A stretch of 64,000 bases of DNA from an uncultured Clostridia bacterium (GCA_944362555.1 CALVTL010000003.1:1-64000); one strand, 5' to 3'; counted from the stretch's first letter, positions 19,169 through 30,972 are shown. Program-made: numbers and translations. The notes: generated by a model from the letters alone, not told the origin.

Positions 19169-19860
19169 AACTTTCTATCCTTTTTGTTTCTTCTCCCCGC
19201 GACAACGGGCGGAATGAGCAAGAGCTCGAGCAGCAGCATCCCGACGGCGACGGCAAAGGCGATGCCGACGCTCTCGGCAGCATATAAAAATGCCTCGCCG
19301 TAGATCCCGCCAAACAGGTTGGCAATGCACGCGCGCGCGGAAAAAACGGCGAGGATGTTGAGCACAAGGCAAAAGACGGCATACAAAAACAGATTGCGCC
19401 CCGGGATGCGCCCCGTCATGCGCGCGGAAAACTGCCTGCCGTCCACGGCGTTCAGGCGCAGCGAAACGAACGCCGTTTCCTCCGGAAGGTCGACGGCGCT
19501 CGTATAGCCGGGTGCGGAGAGCACCTCTTTGACGTGGAGCACGTCCGTCACCGTGTTGAACTTGTCGTGCACGGCGACGTCGTATTCGAGATAGCGCACC
19601 CCCTCCCCCACGCGGCAGACGAGCTGCTTTTTGCCGCCGCGCTCGGAGATGAGGTACTGCGGAAGGTATTTCCGCACCGAAAGATCGCCGTCATAGACGA
19701 TGGTGCGGCCGTTCTGCTCCTCGATGACGCGCACGCCCCGCCCCGTCGGCTCCAAAGCCGCAAACCGCACGCGGAAGAACAGCTTCGGGAACAGCACCGT
19801 CTGCAAAAAAAGAAAGGCAATGACCGTTCCTGCCAACAAGATGATCCACACTGCCTCCAC
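19165..19860 (-). CDS. Three-TM membrane protein, first gene of the surface/AAA operon
   Basis: About 231 residues from a GTG at 19858-19860, which has an AGGGGGT ribosome site (19866-19872). An upstream in-frame ATG at 19902 would add 14 residues, but it lies only about six bases after the predicted transcription start and has no ribosome site. One TM helix is at the N-terminus, then an outside domain of about 110 residues, then two TM helices and a basic tail (RRNKKDRKL). No family is recognised. It overlaps the BspA gene by four bases. As first gene of the operon it may be a membrane scaffold or partner for the others; this is inference from position only. Confidence 0.75.
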   Translation of the reverse strand: MEAVWIILLAGTVIAFLFLQTVLFPKLFFRVRFAALEPTGRGVRVIEEQNGRTIVYDGDLSVRKYLPQYLISERGGKKQLVCRVGEGVRYLEYDVAVHDKFNTVTDVLHVKEVLSAPGYTSAVDLPEETAFVSLRLNAVDGRQFSARMTGRIPGRNLFLYAVFCLVLNILAVFSARACIANLFGGIYGEAFLYAAESVGIAFAVAVGMLLLELLLIPPVVAGRRNKKDRKL

Positions 19861-19914
19861 CGTAACACCCCCTCGCGCGGGCGCCCGCGCGGATAACTTC
19901 ATAACTGTTTTTTC

Positions 19915-19944
19915 ATTTTATCACAAAACGCTCACTTATGTCAA
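19915..19944 (-). promoter_or_regulatory. Sigma-70-type promoter of the surface/AAA operon
   Basis: On the minus strand there is a perfect TTGACA (19939-19944), an 18-bp spacer and TAAAAT (19915-19920) preceded by TGA, an extended -10. It is the only promoter I see for the eight-gene operon. It predicts a start near 19908. Confidence 0.7.
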
Positions 19945-20082
19945 GCCTCTGCGCGTGTCAGCTTCTGTCAGTTTATAAAATTTAATTGAGCAAATCAAAG
20001 GCATTCCACGGGGCGGAGAACGCCGCAAACGGCTCCCGCGAAAAAGGCGGGGCGGAGGGCGAAAATCGCCCGTCGGAAACTG

Positions 20083-20111
20083 TTGCATTTTGCAGGGGAA
20101 CGTGCTATAAT
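20083..20111 (+). promoter_or_regulatory. Promoter of the AEC transporter gene
   Basis: TTGCAT (20083-20088), 17 bp, TATAAT (20106-20111). The predicted start near 20118 leaves a leader of about 80 nt before the ATG at 20200. An in-frame ATG further upstream lies inside this promoter and is rejected. Confidence 0.65.
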
Positions 20112-20199
20112 CCCCAATCGGAAAATGCCCGCGGGGGAGAGAGCCCCCGAAAAGGGCGCATCGCCCGCCCATGAGCGGAGCGAAGATCAAGGCGCGTTT

Positions 20200-21183
20200 A
20201 TGGTTCAGATCGTTGTAAAAGTATTGCTCATCATGCTGGTGCTGTTTGCCTTTGCCGTGCCGGGGTTCGTGCTGAAAAAGACCAACCTCGTCCGCTCGGA
20301 CAGCCTTTATTCTGTCTCCAACATTTTGCTGTGCTTTGCCCAGCCCATGCTCATCATCCAGGCGTTCGCCGTGGACCCCATCCCCCCGACGGGCGCGACG
20401 CTTCTCAACTTTTTGTGGGTGTTCCTCTTCTCCGTGGCGGCGATCTTTCTCACCTTCGGCGCGGCGAAGGTGTGCTTTTTGTTCATGAAGGGGGAGGAGG
20501 CGCGCAAAAGACGCGACGTTCTGGTGTTTGTGGGGACGTTCTCCAACTGCGCGTTTGTGGGCATCCCCTTTGTGGAGATGTTCACGGACGGCAACTCCGA
20601 GGCGATGATGTATATCACCGTCTTTACCGTCGCCTTCAACATCATCCTCTGGACGCTGGGCGCCTACCTCATCACGCAGGACAAGCGCCAGATCTCCCTC
20701 AAAAAGGCGCTGCTCAATCCGTGCACCATCGCGTCCGTCGTGGGATTTATCCTCTTTCTGGTGCCGCAGATCAACATTTTCAACATGGAGGAAGTCAAGG
20801 AATTGCAGCAGATCGTCACCTACGGCGGGGGCATGACCGCGCCCCTCTCCATGATGGTGGTGGGCGTGCGCATGGCGGAACTCTCCCCCAAGGCGATGTT
20901 CTGCGACAAGGGGGTGTATCTCGCCGCCGCCGTGCGCCTGCTTCTCTCGGCGGCGCTCACCTATCTGCTCATCCTCCCCTTCAAACTCACGGGCGTCTTT
21001 GCAAACACGCCCTATGTGCTGCTCGCGCCCGTCATTGCGATGGCGATGCCGCCCGCGGCGAGCGTGGTCGCCTTTGCCGAAAAGCTGGACGGCGAAAAGC
21101 AGCTCGCCGCCGCCTCTTACGCGACGGGCACCCTGCTCTCCGTCGTCACCCTGCCCGTCGTGCTGCTGCTCATCTCCCTCTGA
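20200..21183 (+). CDS. AEC (auxin efflux carrier) family transporter
   Basis: 327 residues, about ten TM helices in two halves. The N-terminus is hydrophobic (MVQIVVKVLLIMLVLF), followed by a PGFVLKKTNLV segment and later PVIAMAMPPAASVVAF, typical of the AEC/bile-acid-transporter fold. AEC proteins export or import small organic acids and amino-acid derivatives; the substrate cannot be predicted. The start was chosen because the protein begins directly with the first TM helix, as in relatives, and because the longer frame starts inside the promoter. The gene is single and ends 14 bp before a bidirectional terminator. Confidence 0.88.
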   Translation: MVQIVVKVLLIMLVLFAFAVPGFVLKKTNLVRSDSLYSVSNILLCFAQPMLIIQAFAVDPIPPTGATLLNFLWVFLFSVAAIFLTFGAAKVCFLFMKGEEARKRRDVLVFVGTFSNCAFVGIPFVEMFTDGNSEAMMYITVFTVAFNIILWTLGAYLITQDKRQISLKKALLNPCTIASVVGFILFLVPQINIFNMEEVKELQQIVTYGGGMTAPLSMMVVGVRMAELSPKAMFCDKGVYLAAAVRLLLSAALTYLLILPFKLTGVFANTPYVLLAPVIAMAMPPAASVVAFAEKLDGEKQLAAASYATGTLLSVVTLPVVLLLISL

Positions 21184-21197
21184 CAGGGTGAAAAAAT

Positions 21198-21234
21198 GCG
21201 CCGCCGCGCCTTCTGCAAGAAGGCGCGGCGGCGC
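21198..21234. terminator. Bidirectional terminator hairpin
   Basis: A perfect 17-bp stem (21198-21214 with 21218-21234) and a 3-nt loop lie between convergent genes. TCTATATTGT follows on the plus strand, and a T-rich run (from GAAAAAAT) follows on the minus strand. Confidence 0.8.
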
Positions 21235-21255
21235 TCTATATTGTCACGATTTTGC

Positions 21256-22449
21256 TCACCCGTTCTTCAAAAGCCCGTACTCTTCGGCGAGGCTGCGGAA
21301 GGCGGGCAGGCTGCGTTCGATGACGGCGCGCTCCACGCAGTAGGAGATGCGCACATACCCCGTGACGCCGAACCCGTCGGAGGGAACGAGCAGCAGCTCG
21401 TGCGCCTTTGCCCGCTCGCAGAACGCCGCGGCGGACGGCTCGGGTGACTTCATGAAGAGGTAGAACGCGCCCTCGGGCGGCACACATTCAAACCCGCACG
21501 CCGTGAGCGCCGCAAGGAGCAGGTCGCGGTTTTTGCAATATTCCTCCACGTCGGCCGAACGCCCGAGGCACCCTGCGGCAACGCGCTGGAAGAGCGCGGG
21601 CGCGCACACGAACCCGAGCGCCCTGCCTGCGCCGCACACCGCCGCAAAGAGGGCGTCCGCGCACGCGCACTGCGGGGAGACGGCGATGTAGCCGATGCGC
21701 TCGCCCGCGAGCGAGAGCGACTTGGAGAAGGAATAGCAGACGACGGTGTCGGGATAGTACGCCATGGGATAGGGCACCGCGGCGCCGTAGGTAAGTTCGC
21801 GGTAGGGCTCGTCGGCGATGAGCATGATGGGCGCGCCTCGTTCCGCGCTCCTGCGGGCGAGCAGCGCTGCGAGGGCGGAGAGCTCGCCTTCGGAACAGAC
21901 GACCCCCGTGGGGTTGTTGGGCGAATTGAGGATGACCCCCTTGGTGTGCGCGCCGATGGCGGCGTCGAGCGCGTGAAGGTCGATGCGGAAATCCCGATCG
22001 GTCGGAACGCACACCGTCTTTCCGCCCGCGCCCTCGATGAACACGCGGTACTCGGGAAAGCAGGGCGTGAGGACGATGAACTCGTCCCCCTCCTCGCAAA
22101 GGGCATGGAGCGTGACGGTGAGGGACGCCGCCGCGCCGCACGTCATGTACACGCCGTCCTCGGACATGGGTACCCCGAACGCCGTGCGGATATATTCCGC
22201 GACCGCCGCGCGCACCTCGGGCGCGCCCGCCGCCGACGTGTAGCCATGCAGCTTCAGCGAGGGCATCTCGCGCACAAGGCGCACGATCTCCCCGTTCACC
22301 TCGGGCGGCGCGGGAACGCCGGGATTGCCGAGGGAGAAGTCGAACACGTTCTCCTCCCCGATCTCCTTCTTGCGCGCGTTGCCGTATTCGAAGATCTCGC
22401 GGATGACGGAGCGCTCCTCCCCCAGTTTGAGGTTTTTCAAGTTGACCAT
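21256..22449 (-). CDS. Class I/II PLP-dependent aminotransferase
   Basis: 397 residues, fold type I. Visible are the substrate-loop GNPGVPAPP, the NSPNNPTG motif binding the cofactor, IADEPYREL with the pyridine-N Asp, and the Schiff-base Lys in SFSKSLSLAGERIGY. It resembles the aspartate/aromatic aminotransferases of Clostridia, and the exact substrate pair is not determinable. The ATG is 10 bp after the uvrA stop, so it is the last gene of the uvrB-HAD-uvrA operon. It ends at the shared terminator 21198-21234. Confidence 0.88.
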   Translation of the reverse strand: MVNLKNLKLGEERSVIREIFEYGNARKKEIGEENVFDFSLGNPGVPAPPEVNGEIVRLVREMPSLKLHGYTSAAGAPEVRAAVAEYIRTAFGVPMSEDGVYMTCGAAASLTVTLHALCEEGDEFIVLTPCFPEYRVFIEGAGGKTVCVPTDRDFRIDLHALDAAIGAHTKGVILNSPNNPTGVVCSEGELSALAALLARRSAERGAPIMLIADEPYRELTYGAAVPYPMAYYPDTVVCYSFSKSLSLAGERIGYIAVSPQCACADALFAAVCGAGRALGFVCAPALFQRVAAGCLGRSADVEEYCKNRDLLLAALTACGFECVPPEGAFYLFMKSPEPSAAAFCERAKAHELLLVPSDGFGVTGYVRISYCVERAVIERSLPAFRSLAEEYGLLKNG

Positions 22450-22459
22450 ACCTGCCTCC

Positions 22460-25291
22460 TTATTCGCGGGCGGGGGTGATGCCCGTCTTTTGCAAAAACT
22501 GCCCCGTGTAGCTTGCCTTGCAGGCGGCGACCTGCTCGGGCGTGCCCGTGCAGAGGATGGTCCCGCCGCCGTCGCCCCCCTCGGGGCCGAGGTCGATGAG
22601 GTAGTCCGCCACCTTGATGACGTCCAGGTTGTGCTCGATGACGAGCACCGTGTTGCCGCTGTCGCGGAAACGCAGCAGGATGTTGACGAGCTTCTCCACG
22701 TCGTAGCTGTGCAGCCCCGTCGTGGGCTCGTCCAGAATGTAGAAGGTGCGCCCCGTGGAGCGCTTGGAGAGCTCGGTGGCGAGCTTGACGCGCTGCGCCT
22801 CGCCGCCCGAGAGAGTGGTCGCCGACTGCCCGAGGCGGATGTAGCCCAGCCCCACCTCGTTGAGGGTGGAGAGCTTGTTGTAGATGGAGGGCAGGCTTTT
22901 GAAGAATGTGCACGCCTCCTCTACCGTCATTTCGAGCACGTCGGCGATGGACTTGCCCTTATACTTCACCTCGAGCGTCTCGCGATTGTAGCGCTTTCCG
23001 CCGCACACCTCGCAGGGGACGTACACGTCGGGCAGAAAGTGCATCTCGATCTTCATGATGCCGTCGCCCTGGCAGTTCTCGCACCGTCCGCCCGCGACGT
23101 TGAAGGAAAACCTGCCCGACTTATACCCCATCGCCTTGGCGTCCGGAGTCGCCGCGAACAGGTCGCGGATGGCGGTGAACACGCCCGTATAGGTGGCGGG
23201 ATTGGAACGGGGCGTTCTGCCGATGGGGGATTGGTCGATGGCGATGACCTTGTCGAAGTACTCCACGCCGCGGCACGCCCCGCTTCTACCCGTGGGCAGG
23301 CGGGAACCGTTGAGCGCGTTGGACAAAATGGGGAGCACGATCTCGTTGACGAGCGAGCTCTTGCCCGAGCCGGACACCCCCGTGACGACGGTCATGAGCC
23401 CCGCGGGGATCCTGACGTCGATGCCCTTTAAGTTATTCTGACGGCAGCCGTCCACCTCCAGCCATCTGCCGTCGGGCTGCTTGCGGACGGCGGGCACTTC
23501 GATCCTGCGCCTGCCCGCCAGAAAGTCGCCCGTGATGGAGCGCGGCTCCTTCATGATGTCCTCCACCGAGCCGCAGGCGACCACCTCGCCGCCGTGCACG
23601 CCCGCCTTGGGGCCGATGTCCACGATGTAGTCGGCGGCGCGCATGGTGTCCTCGTCGTGTTCGACGACGATGAGCGTGTTCCCGAGGTCGCGCAGCCCCT
23701 TTAAGGAAGCGAGCAGCTTTTCGTTGTCGCGCTGGTGCAGCCCGATGCTCGGTTCGTCCAGGATGTAGAGAACGCCCGTCAGCGCGCTGCCGATCTGCGT
23801 GGCGAGGCGGATGCGCTGGCTCTCCCCGCCCGAGAGGGTGACGGCACTGCGCGAGAGGGTGAGATAGTCCAGCCCCACCCCGACGAGGAAGTTAAGGCGG
23901 CTCTTGATCTCCTTTAAGATGACGTCGGCAATGGCGTGCTGCGTGGGCGTGAGCTGTACCCCGTCCAGAAAGGCGGGGATGTCGCGCACGGGCATATCGC
24001 ACACCTCGGCAATGTTCCTGCCCCCCACCGTGACCGCGAGCGCCTCCTTTTTCAGGCGCCTGCCGTGACAGACGGGGCACTCCGACGTGCGCATATAGCG
24101 CTCGATGTCCCACTTCACCCCGACCGAACTCGTCTGATTGTACCGCCGCTGCAAATTGTTGACGAAGCCCTCCCACGCCGCCTTGTAGTTGGAGCGGAAG
24201 GTGCGCGTCGCATATTCGAGGTCGATCTTCTCGCCGCCGTTGCCGTACATGAGAAGGTCGAACACCCCCTCGGGAAGGTCCTTGACGGGCACGTCGAGGG
24301 AGAAATGATAGCGGCGGGAGAGCGCCTCGAGATACATCTGCGTGACGGCGGAGGAGTCGAGATTCCAGCCGCTGATGCGGATGGCGCCCTCGCGCAGCGT
24401 CTTGGTGCGGTCGGGGCAGATGAGGTCGGCGTCCACCGTCTGCATGAAGCCCAGCCCCGAGCAGGCGGGGCACGCCCCCCACACGGTGTTGAAGGAGAAG
24501 AGGCGGGGCTCCACCTCCTCGATGGACACGTTGCAGTCGGGGCAGGCGTAGCGCGTGGAATAGAGCGTCTCCTCGCCGCCGCAGTCGATGACGACCAGCC
24601 CGTCGGCAAGGGAGAGCGCCGTCTCCAGGCTCTCGGCGAGGCGCTTTCCGATCCCCTCCTTGACGACGAGGCGGTCGACGACGACGCTTAAATTGTGCTT
24701 GATATTTTTATCGAGGCGGATGTCCTCCTGCAGATCGTAGACGGAGCCGTCGATCTTGACGCGGACGTACCCGCTCTTGCGGAAGCCCGCAAGCTCCTTG
24801 GCGTACTCCCCCTTTCTGCCGCGCACGACGGGCGCCTCCACCATGAGCTTGCTCCCCGCGGGCAGCAGCATCACCTTGTCGGCGATCTCGTCCACCGTCT
24901 GGCGGCGGATCTCCCTGCCGCACTCGGGGCAATGGGGCGTGCCGACGCGCGCAAACAGCAGACGCAGATAGTCGTAAATTTCCGTCACCGTTCCCACCGT
25001 GGAGCGGGGATTGTGCGAGGTGGTCTTCTGGTCGATGGAGATGGCGGGCGAGAGCCCGTCGATGGACTCGACGTCGGGTTTTTCCATCATGCCGAGGAAT
25101 TGGCGGGCATAGGAGGAGAGGCTCTCCATGTAGCGGCGCTGCCCTTCGGCGAAGATGGTGTCGAAGGCGAGTGTCGATTTTCCGCTGCCCGAGAGCCCCG
25201 TGAACACGGTGAGCGTCCCGCGCGGGATGTGCACGTCGATGTTCTTTAAGTTGTTTTCCTTGGCGCCTTTTACAAAAATCTCTTCTTTCAT
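22460..25291 (-). CDS. uvrA: Excinuclease ABC subunit A
   Basis: 943 residues, the usual UvrA length. It recognises damaged DNA and loads UvrB in nucleotide excision repair. Two ABC ATPase modules are visible, with Walker [10 protein letters not shown] near the N-terminus and GVSGSGKSS in the second half, two LSGGE signatures, and the zinc modules with CPECG, CPDCN...CPACSG and CENCQGDG...CEVCGGKR. The start is [15 protein letters not shown], matching family N-termini. It lies in an operon with uvrB (two genes upstream), with a small HAD gene between. Confidence 0.97.
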   Translation of the reverse strand: MKEEIFVKGAKENNLKNIDVHIPRGTLTVFTGLSGSGKSTLAFDTIFAEGQRRYMESLSSYARQFLGMMEKPDVESIDGLSPAISIDQKTTSHNPRSTVGTVTEIYDYLRLLFARVGTPHCPECGREIRRQTVDEIADKVMLLPAGSKLMVEAPVVRGRKGEYAKELAGFRKSGYVRVKIDGSVYDLQEDIRLDKNIKHNLSVVVDRLVVKEGIGKRLAESLETALSLADGLVVIDCGGEETLYSTRYACPDCNVSIEEVEPRLFSFNTVWGACPACSGLGFMQTVDADLICPDRTKTLREGAIRISGWNLDSSAVTQMYLEALSRRYHFSLDVPVKDLPEGVFDLLMYGNGGEKIDLEYATRTFRSNYKAAWEGFVNNLQRRYNQTSSVGVKWDIERYMRTSECPVCHGRRLKKEALAVTVGGRNIAEVCDMPVRDIPAFLDGVQLTPTQHAIADVILKEIKSRLNFLVGVGLDYLTLSRSAVTLSGGESQRIRLATQIGSALTGVLYILDEPSIGLHQRDNEKLLASLKGLRDLGNTLIVVEHDEDTMRAADYIVDIGPKAGVHGGEVVACGSVEDIMKEPRSITGDFLAGRRRIEVPAVRKQPDGRWLEVDGCRQNNLKGIDVRIPAGLMTVVTGVSGSGKSSLVNEIVLPILSNALNGSRLPTGRSGACRGVEYFDKVIAIDQSPIGRTPRSNPATYTGVFTAIRDLFAATPDAKAMGYKSGRFSFNVAGGRCENCQGDGIMKIEMHFLPDVYVPCEVCGGKRYNRETLEVKYKGKSIADVLEMTVEEACTFFKSLPSIYNKLSTLNEVGLGYIRLGQSATTLSGGEAQRVKLATELSKRSTGRTFYILDEPTTGLHSYDVEKLVNILLRFRDSGNTVLVIEHNLDVIKVADYLIDLGPEGGDGGGTILCTGTPEQVAACKASYTGQFLQKTGITPARE

Positions 25292-25345
25292 GATGCTTTG
25301 ATCGCTTTCCTGCCGCCCTGCGGCGGCTTTTATTCCTGTCTGACA

Positions 25346-25382
25346 GCCGCGCCGCCTCCCTCGCCGAGGGAGGCGGCGCGGC
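25346..25382. other. Perfect intergenic hairpin between HAD gene and uvrA
   Basis: A 17-bp perfect stem (25346-25362 with 25366-25382), loop GCC, and no T-run on the minus strand, so it is not an obvious terminator for the operon. It may attenuate, stabilise the mRNA, or be one of the GC palindromes scattered between genes here. Confidence 0.6.
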
Positions 25383-25408
25383 GTTCCTTACGATTTTTTA
25401 CGCTATGC

Positions 25409-26005
25409 TCACACGCCCCGTTTGCGCAGGATGAGCCCCGCGATATGGGCGAGCGCCGCGTCGATCTGCTTCCAGTTCGCGCCGCCGTAGTGCACCTCGC
25501 GGGCGCGATCGATGGTCGCGCGCGAGACGGCGAGGACGGCGTACACCCCCCACGCCTGCGCCGCAAGGCACTGGGCGAGGGAGTCGTCGATGAGCACGTC
25601 GATGCCGTGCTCCGCGCAGTAACGCCCCTTCTCCTCGCATTCGGCGACGAGGGCGTCGTACGGGATGCGCCGCTTTTCCAGCCAGTCGCGGCTGATGAGT
25701 TCGGGATTGGCGAACAGGTCCTTGCCGCGCGCCGTGACGATGGTCACCTCCGCGCCCGCCTCCCGCCATCGGGTGAGCACCTCGCGCGCGCCCTTGCGCG
25801 CGGGGGCGTCCGTGAACGCGGTGATGCCGCCCTCCTGCATAAAACGCACCACGTCCCCCTCCGTCCAGTCGTAGACGTCCACGAGCTTGTGCGCGTTTTC
25901 ATCCGCAAGGCGGAAGGGCAGCGCGTTGCGGCGGATGTATTCGCCCGCATAATTCACCCTGTCGAGCACATTCAAAGTATCGTCGATGTCCACTGCGATG
26001 CGCAT
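25409..26005 (-). CDS. HAD-superfamily phosphatase, 5'-nucleotidase-like
   Basis: 198 residues. The HAD motif I is at the very N-terminus (MRIAVDIDDTLNVLD), motif II is in VTIVTARGKD, and the acidic motif is in IDVLIDDSLAQC, giving a complete catalytic set. It resembles the small NT5C/deoxyribonucleotidase-like HAD group. The ATG at 26003-26005 has AAGGAGGAGAAGG upstream; longer versions of this frame run into uvrB antiparallel noise and are rejected. It is the middle gene of the uvrB-uvrA operon. A role in nucleotide clean-up beside excision repair is plausible but inferred. Confidence 0.8.
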   Translation of the reverse strand: MRIAVDIDDTLNVLDRVNYAGEYIRRNALPFRLADENAHKLVDVYDWTEGDVVRFMQEGGITAFTDAPARKGAREVLTRWREAGAEVTIVTARGKDLFANPELISRDWLEKRRIPYDALVAECEEKGRYCAEHGIDVLIDDSLAQCLAAQAWGVYAVLAVSRATIDRAREVHYGGANWKQIDAALAHIAGLILRKRGV

Positions 26006-26088
26006 ATCCTTCTCCTCCTTGGTTTTCCTTTTTCCGCCCTGTCCGACGCCGCAGCGGGGCGTGCATCTTCGGACATGGTACCCTCCTT

Positions 26089-28065
26089 TTACTTGCGGAG
26101 GCGCTTTTTGAGTTCGGCGATCTGCTCGCGGATCTCGATGGCGCGTTCGAAGTCGAGCTGCGCGGAGGCGACCTTCATGAGCGCCTTCAGCTTTTCGATC
26201 TCCTCGGGGATGTCCTGCACCTTCACGTTCTCCGCGCGCTTCGCCTTGGAGGTGATACCGATGGTGTCCTCCACCTGTTTGACGATGGTCCTGGGCGTGA
26301 TGCCGTGCGCCTCGTTGTACGCCTGCTGCACGGCGCGGCGGCGGTCCGTTTCGGAGATGGCGCGCTGCATACTGCCCGTCATTTCGTCCGCGTACATGAT
26401 GACGCGCCCCCTGGCGTTGCGCGCCGCTCTGCCGATGGTCTGCACGAGCGACGTTTCGCTGCGCAGAAATCCCTCCTTGTCGGCGTCGAGGATGGCGACC
26501 AGCTCCACTTCGGGAAGGTCGAGCCCCTCGCGCAAAAGGTTGATGCCGCACAGGACGTCAAACTCTCCCGAGCGCAGCCCCGAGATGATGTCGATGCGCT
26601 CGAGCGCGTCGATGTCCGAGTGCATATACCGCACCTTCACCCCGTTCTCCTTCAGATAGTCGGTGAGGTTCTCCGCCATGCGCTTGGTGAGCGTGGTGAC
26701 GAGCACGCGTCCGCCCCCCTGCACCGCCTTGTTGACTTCGGACAGCAGATCGTCGATCTGCCCCTTGGTGGGCTTGACGGTGACGGGCGGGTCGAGAAGT
26801 CCCGTGGGGCGGATGAGCTGTTCGACGACCTGCCCCGCCTCGCCCAGCTCGTAGGGCGCGGGCGTCGCCGAGACGCAGATGAGCTGCGGCACGCGCGCGT
26901 CGAACTCCTCGAACGTGAGCGGACGGTTGTCGTACGCCGACCTCATGCGGAAGCCGTACTCCACAAGGTTGGTCTTGCGCGCGAGGTCGCCGTTGTACAT
27001 GGCGCGGATCTGCGGGATGGTCATGTGGCTCTCGTCGATAAAGACGAGGAAGTTCTGGGGGAAGTAGTCGAGCAGGGTGAAGGAGGGCTGCCCCGGAGCG
27101 CGCCCGTCGAAGTAGCGGGAATAGTTCTCCACGCCCGAACAGTAGCCGATCTCGCGCAGCATCTCAAGATCGTGCTCGGTGCGCTGGGAGAGGCGCTGCG
27201 CCTCGAGCAGCTTTCCCGCGTCCTCGAACGCCTTCACCTCCCCTTTTAAGTCCTCCTCGATCATGGAGAGCGCCGTGGCGAGCTTCTCCGACCCCACCGC
27301 GTAGTGGCTGGCGGGGAAAATGACGGCGTGCTTCAAGGAGGAGACCACCTTGCCCGTCACGACGTCCACCTCGCCGAGGCTGTCGATCTCGTCGCCGAAG
27401 AACTCCACGCGCACGGCGACTTCCGAATTGGAGGCGGGGAAAATTTCCACCACGTCCCCCCGCACGCGGAAGGTGGAGCGCTTGAAATCCACATCGTTGC
27501 GCGAATATTGGATGCCGACGAGGCGGGAGAGCAGCTCGTCGCGCGACATCTCCTGCCCCGGGCGCAGGGAGATGCCCAGACGGAAGAACTCCTCGGGCGC
27601 GCCCAGCCCGTAGATACAGGACACGGAGGAGACGACGATGACGTCGTCCCGCTCCCCCAAAGAGCAGGTAGCGGCGTTGCGGAGCTTGTCGATCTCGTCG
27701 TTGGTCGCCGAATCCTTCTCGATATAGGTATCCGTCGAAGGGATATAGCTCTCGGGCTGATAGTAGTCGTAATAGGAGACGAAGTACTCCACGCGGTTCT
27801 CGGGAAAGAAGGCGCGGAACTCGTTGCAGAGCTGGGCGGCGAGCGTCTTGTTGTGCGCGATGACAAGGGCGGGACGCCCGACGTTTTGGATGACGTTCGC
27901 CATGGTGAACGTCTTGCCGCTGCCCGTCACCCCGACGAGCACCTGCGTGCGGATGCCGTCCAGCACGCCCTCGGTGAGCTTCTGGATGGCTTGCGGCTGG
28001 TCGCCCGTGGGCGAGAACGGCGCATGAAGTTTGAATGGGTGATGGGTGTACGTCCGCTCGTCCAT
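26089..28065 (-). CDS. uvrB: Excinuclease ABC subunit B
   Basis: 658 residues. This is the damage-verification helicase of UvrABC. Visible are Walker A GVTGSGKT near residue 45, the beta-hairpin region [21 protein letters not shown], helicase motif DESH, the C-terminal helicase motifs [11 protein letters not shown] and QTIGRAARN, and the C-terminal UVR/coiled-coil domain ending LKKRLRK. The start has GGGAGGGG upstream. It is the first gene of the uvrB-HAD-uvrA-aminotransferase operon, with its own promoter at 28119-28147. Confidence 0.97.
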   Translation of the reverse strand: MDERTYTHHPFKLHAPFSPTGDQPQAIQKLTEGVLDGIRTQVLVGVTGSGKTFTMANVIQNVGRPALVIAHNKTLAAQLCNEFRAFFPENRVEYFVSYYDYYQPESYIPSTDTYIEKDSATNDEIDKLRNAATCSLGERDDVIVVSSVSCIYGLGAPEEFFRLGISLRPGQEMSRDELLSRLVGIQYSRNDVDFKRSTFRVRGDVVEIFPASNSEVAVRVEFFGDEIDSLGEVDVVTGKVVSSLKHAVIFPASHYAVGSEKLATALSMIEEDLKGEVKAFEDAGKLLEAQRLSQRTEHDLEMLREIGYCSGVENYSRYFDGRAPGQPSFTLLDYFPQNFLVFIDESHMTIPQIRAMYNGDLARKTNLVEYGFRMRSAYDNRPLTFEEFDARVPQLICVSATPAPYELGEAGQVVEQLIRPTGLLDPPVTVKPTKGQIDDLLSEVNKAVQGGGRVLVTTLTKRMAENLTDYLKENGVKVRYMHSDIDALERIDIISGLRSGEFDVLCGINLLREGLDLPEVELVAILDADKEGFLRSETSLVQTIGRAARNARGRVIMYADEMTGSMQRAISETDRRRAVQQAYNEAHGITPRTIVKQVEDTIGITSKAKRAENVKVQDIPEEIEKLKALMKVASAQLDFERAIEIREQIAELKKRLRK

Positions 28066-28093
28066 CCGCCCCTCCCCTGCGCCGCACAGGGCG

Positions 28094-28147
28094 CAAACAA
28101 AAGTTTGTATCTTCCACTATGATAGCGCGAACGGCGCAAAAAGTCAA
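28094..28147 (-). promoter_or_regulatory. uvrB promoter with inverted repeat at the transcription start
   Basis: Minus strand TTGACT (28142-28147), 17 bp, TATCAT (28119-28124). CAAAC-N4-GTTTG at 28094-28107 covers roughly positions +5 to +18. It resembles the shape of Gram-positive LexA boxes (GAAC-N4-GTTC), and uvrB is commonly LexA-controlled; the match is imperfect. Confidence 0.5.
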
Positions 28148-28187
28148 GCGCTGCGAGGCAGCCGCGCAAAATGCTCCGTGCGCAAAT

Positions 28188-28230
28188 GTGAGAAAGCGCG
28201 CTTTCCCCGCCGCGGGCGGGAGAAGCGCGC
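28188..28230 (-). terminator. Terminator of the glnS-CvpA-like operon
   Basis: A long stem with GCGCGCTT arms and GGCGGG/CCCGCC inner pairing is followed by TTTCTC on the minus strand, just after the stop at 28262. Confidence 0.55.
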
Positions 28231-28261
28231 ACCAAACCCTGTCTTCCGCCGTCCGTCTCCG

Positions 28262-29314
28262 TCAGCCCAAAAAGAGGGTGACGGGGTTGCAGGAATAGAG
28301 CAGCGCCGACACGGGCGAGGAGGAAAACAGCGAGGCGATGTTTTCAAACACGGGGCCGAGCGCCTCCCCCATCGGAAGGGACGCGGCATTCGCCGCGACA
28401 TACGAAACGCCGAAGTCGACGCCCGCGCCCAGCGCGAAGAAGAGCGCCGTGAACACGACCGCCATCAGCGCGCCGTCGATGATGCTCAACACGGTGCAGC
28501 CCTTCATCTTTCGGACGAGCAGGTTGATGAGCACGGTGATGAGGATGATGATGACGAGCAGGACGACGAAGCAGATGACGGCGACGATGATCGTCCCCAG
28601 TATGCCCGTCGCCGCGCCGAGCGAGGCGGGCAGGCTCCCCGCGATGGCGGCGGCGAGCTGCGCGAGGAAGGGCACGCGCACCGCGAGCACGAAGGAGAGG
28701 ATGAGCGCCCCCACCCCGAGCGCGAGCGTGAACACCGTCCAGACGGTGCGCACGAAGCCGATGCGGTACCCCGCGCGCATCATGATGAGAAAGACGGCGA
28801 CGACGAACAGATCGAAGGCGTGTCCGCCAAAAAGCTCCCAGACGGGGCTGTTATAGACGACGTCGAGCGCCGCCACGTCCACGTGGAATACGGGCAGCGC
28901 CGCCAGAACGGGCGCGCCGAGCACGAGGAAGAAGACAGCAAAGTTCCCCAGCGCCGTGATGCCGCCCAGCAGCCTGCTCATAAAGCGGAAAAATCCGTTC
29001 GCGGGACGGGCGCGCATGAGCATGGCGTGCCGCACGACGCCGCCCACTGCGAGCACAACGGCGCCCGTTCCCGCAAGCAGCCCCGCGGCGAGCAGAAAGC
29101 CGTTCCACCCCACACGTCCCCCCTCGGGGACGGGCAGGACGTTCAATAAAAAGGTCGCCGCAAAGACGATGAGGATCTGCCACGACAGCCACGACACGCG
29201 CGGAAACCTGCGCACAAAGCCGTAAATAAAGACAGCGAGCGCAAGCACCCCCGCGGCGATGGCGGCGGGGAGAACGAGATCGGAAGGGTTGATGGCAAGA
29301 ATGCCGCTCTGCAT
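28262..29314 (-). CDS. Polytopic membrane protein, CvpA-like
   Basis: 350 residues with about nine hydrophobic segments. A middle part (MRAGYRIGFVRTVWTVF then a Gly/Leu-rich helix) recalls the CvpA/colicin-V-production fold of small bacterial membrane proteins, which is usually half this length. The resemblance is from pattern only. The start has AAGGAGGAACC. It follows glnS by 32 bp and is probably co-transcribed. The function is unknown. Confidence 0.6.
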   Translation of the reverse strand: MQSGILAINPSDLVLPAAIAAGVLALAVFIYGFVRRFPRVSWLSWQILIVFAATFLLNVLPVPEGGRVGWNGFLLAAGLLAGTGAVVLAVGGVVRHAMLMRARPANGFFRFMSRLLGGITALGNFAVFFLVLGAPVLAALPVFHVDVAALDVVYNSPVWELFGGHAFDLFVVAVFLIMMRAGYRIGFVRTVWTVFTLALGVGALILSFVLAVRVPFLAQLAAAIAGSLPASLGAATGILGTIIVAVICFVVLLVIIILITVLINLLVRKMKGCTVLSIIDGALMAVVFTALFFALGAGVDFGVSYVAANAASLPMGEALGPVFENIASLFSSSPVSALLYSCNPVTLFLG

Positions 29315-29346
29315 GGTTCCTCCTTGACGCTGCGTTCAGGCAGACG

Positions 29347-30972
<1,626 letters not shown>

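Noticed and set aside
19861..19902. ATG start at 19902 for the three-TM protein
   Set aside because: It would leave a leader of about six bases and lacks a ribosome site, whereas GTG at 19860 has AGGGGGT at correct spacing.
26000..26077. Small minus-strand frame MSEDARPAAASDRAEKG with a GGAGG site between uvrB and the HAD gene
   Set aside because: About 34 codons, overlaps the HAD start, and its beginning belongs to the ACCATGTCCGA repeat family, so it is more likely repeat DNA than a gene.
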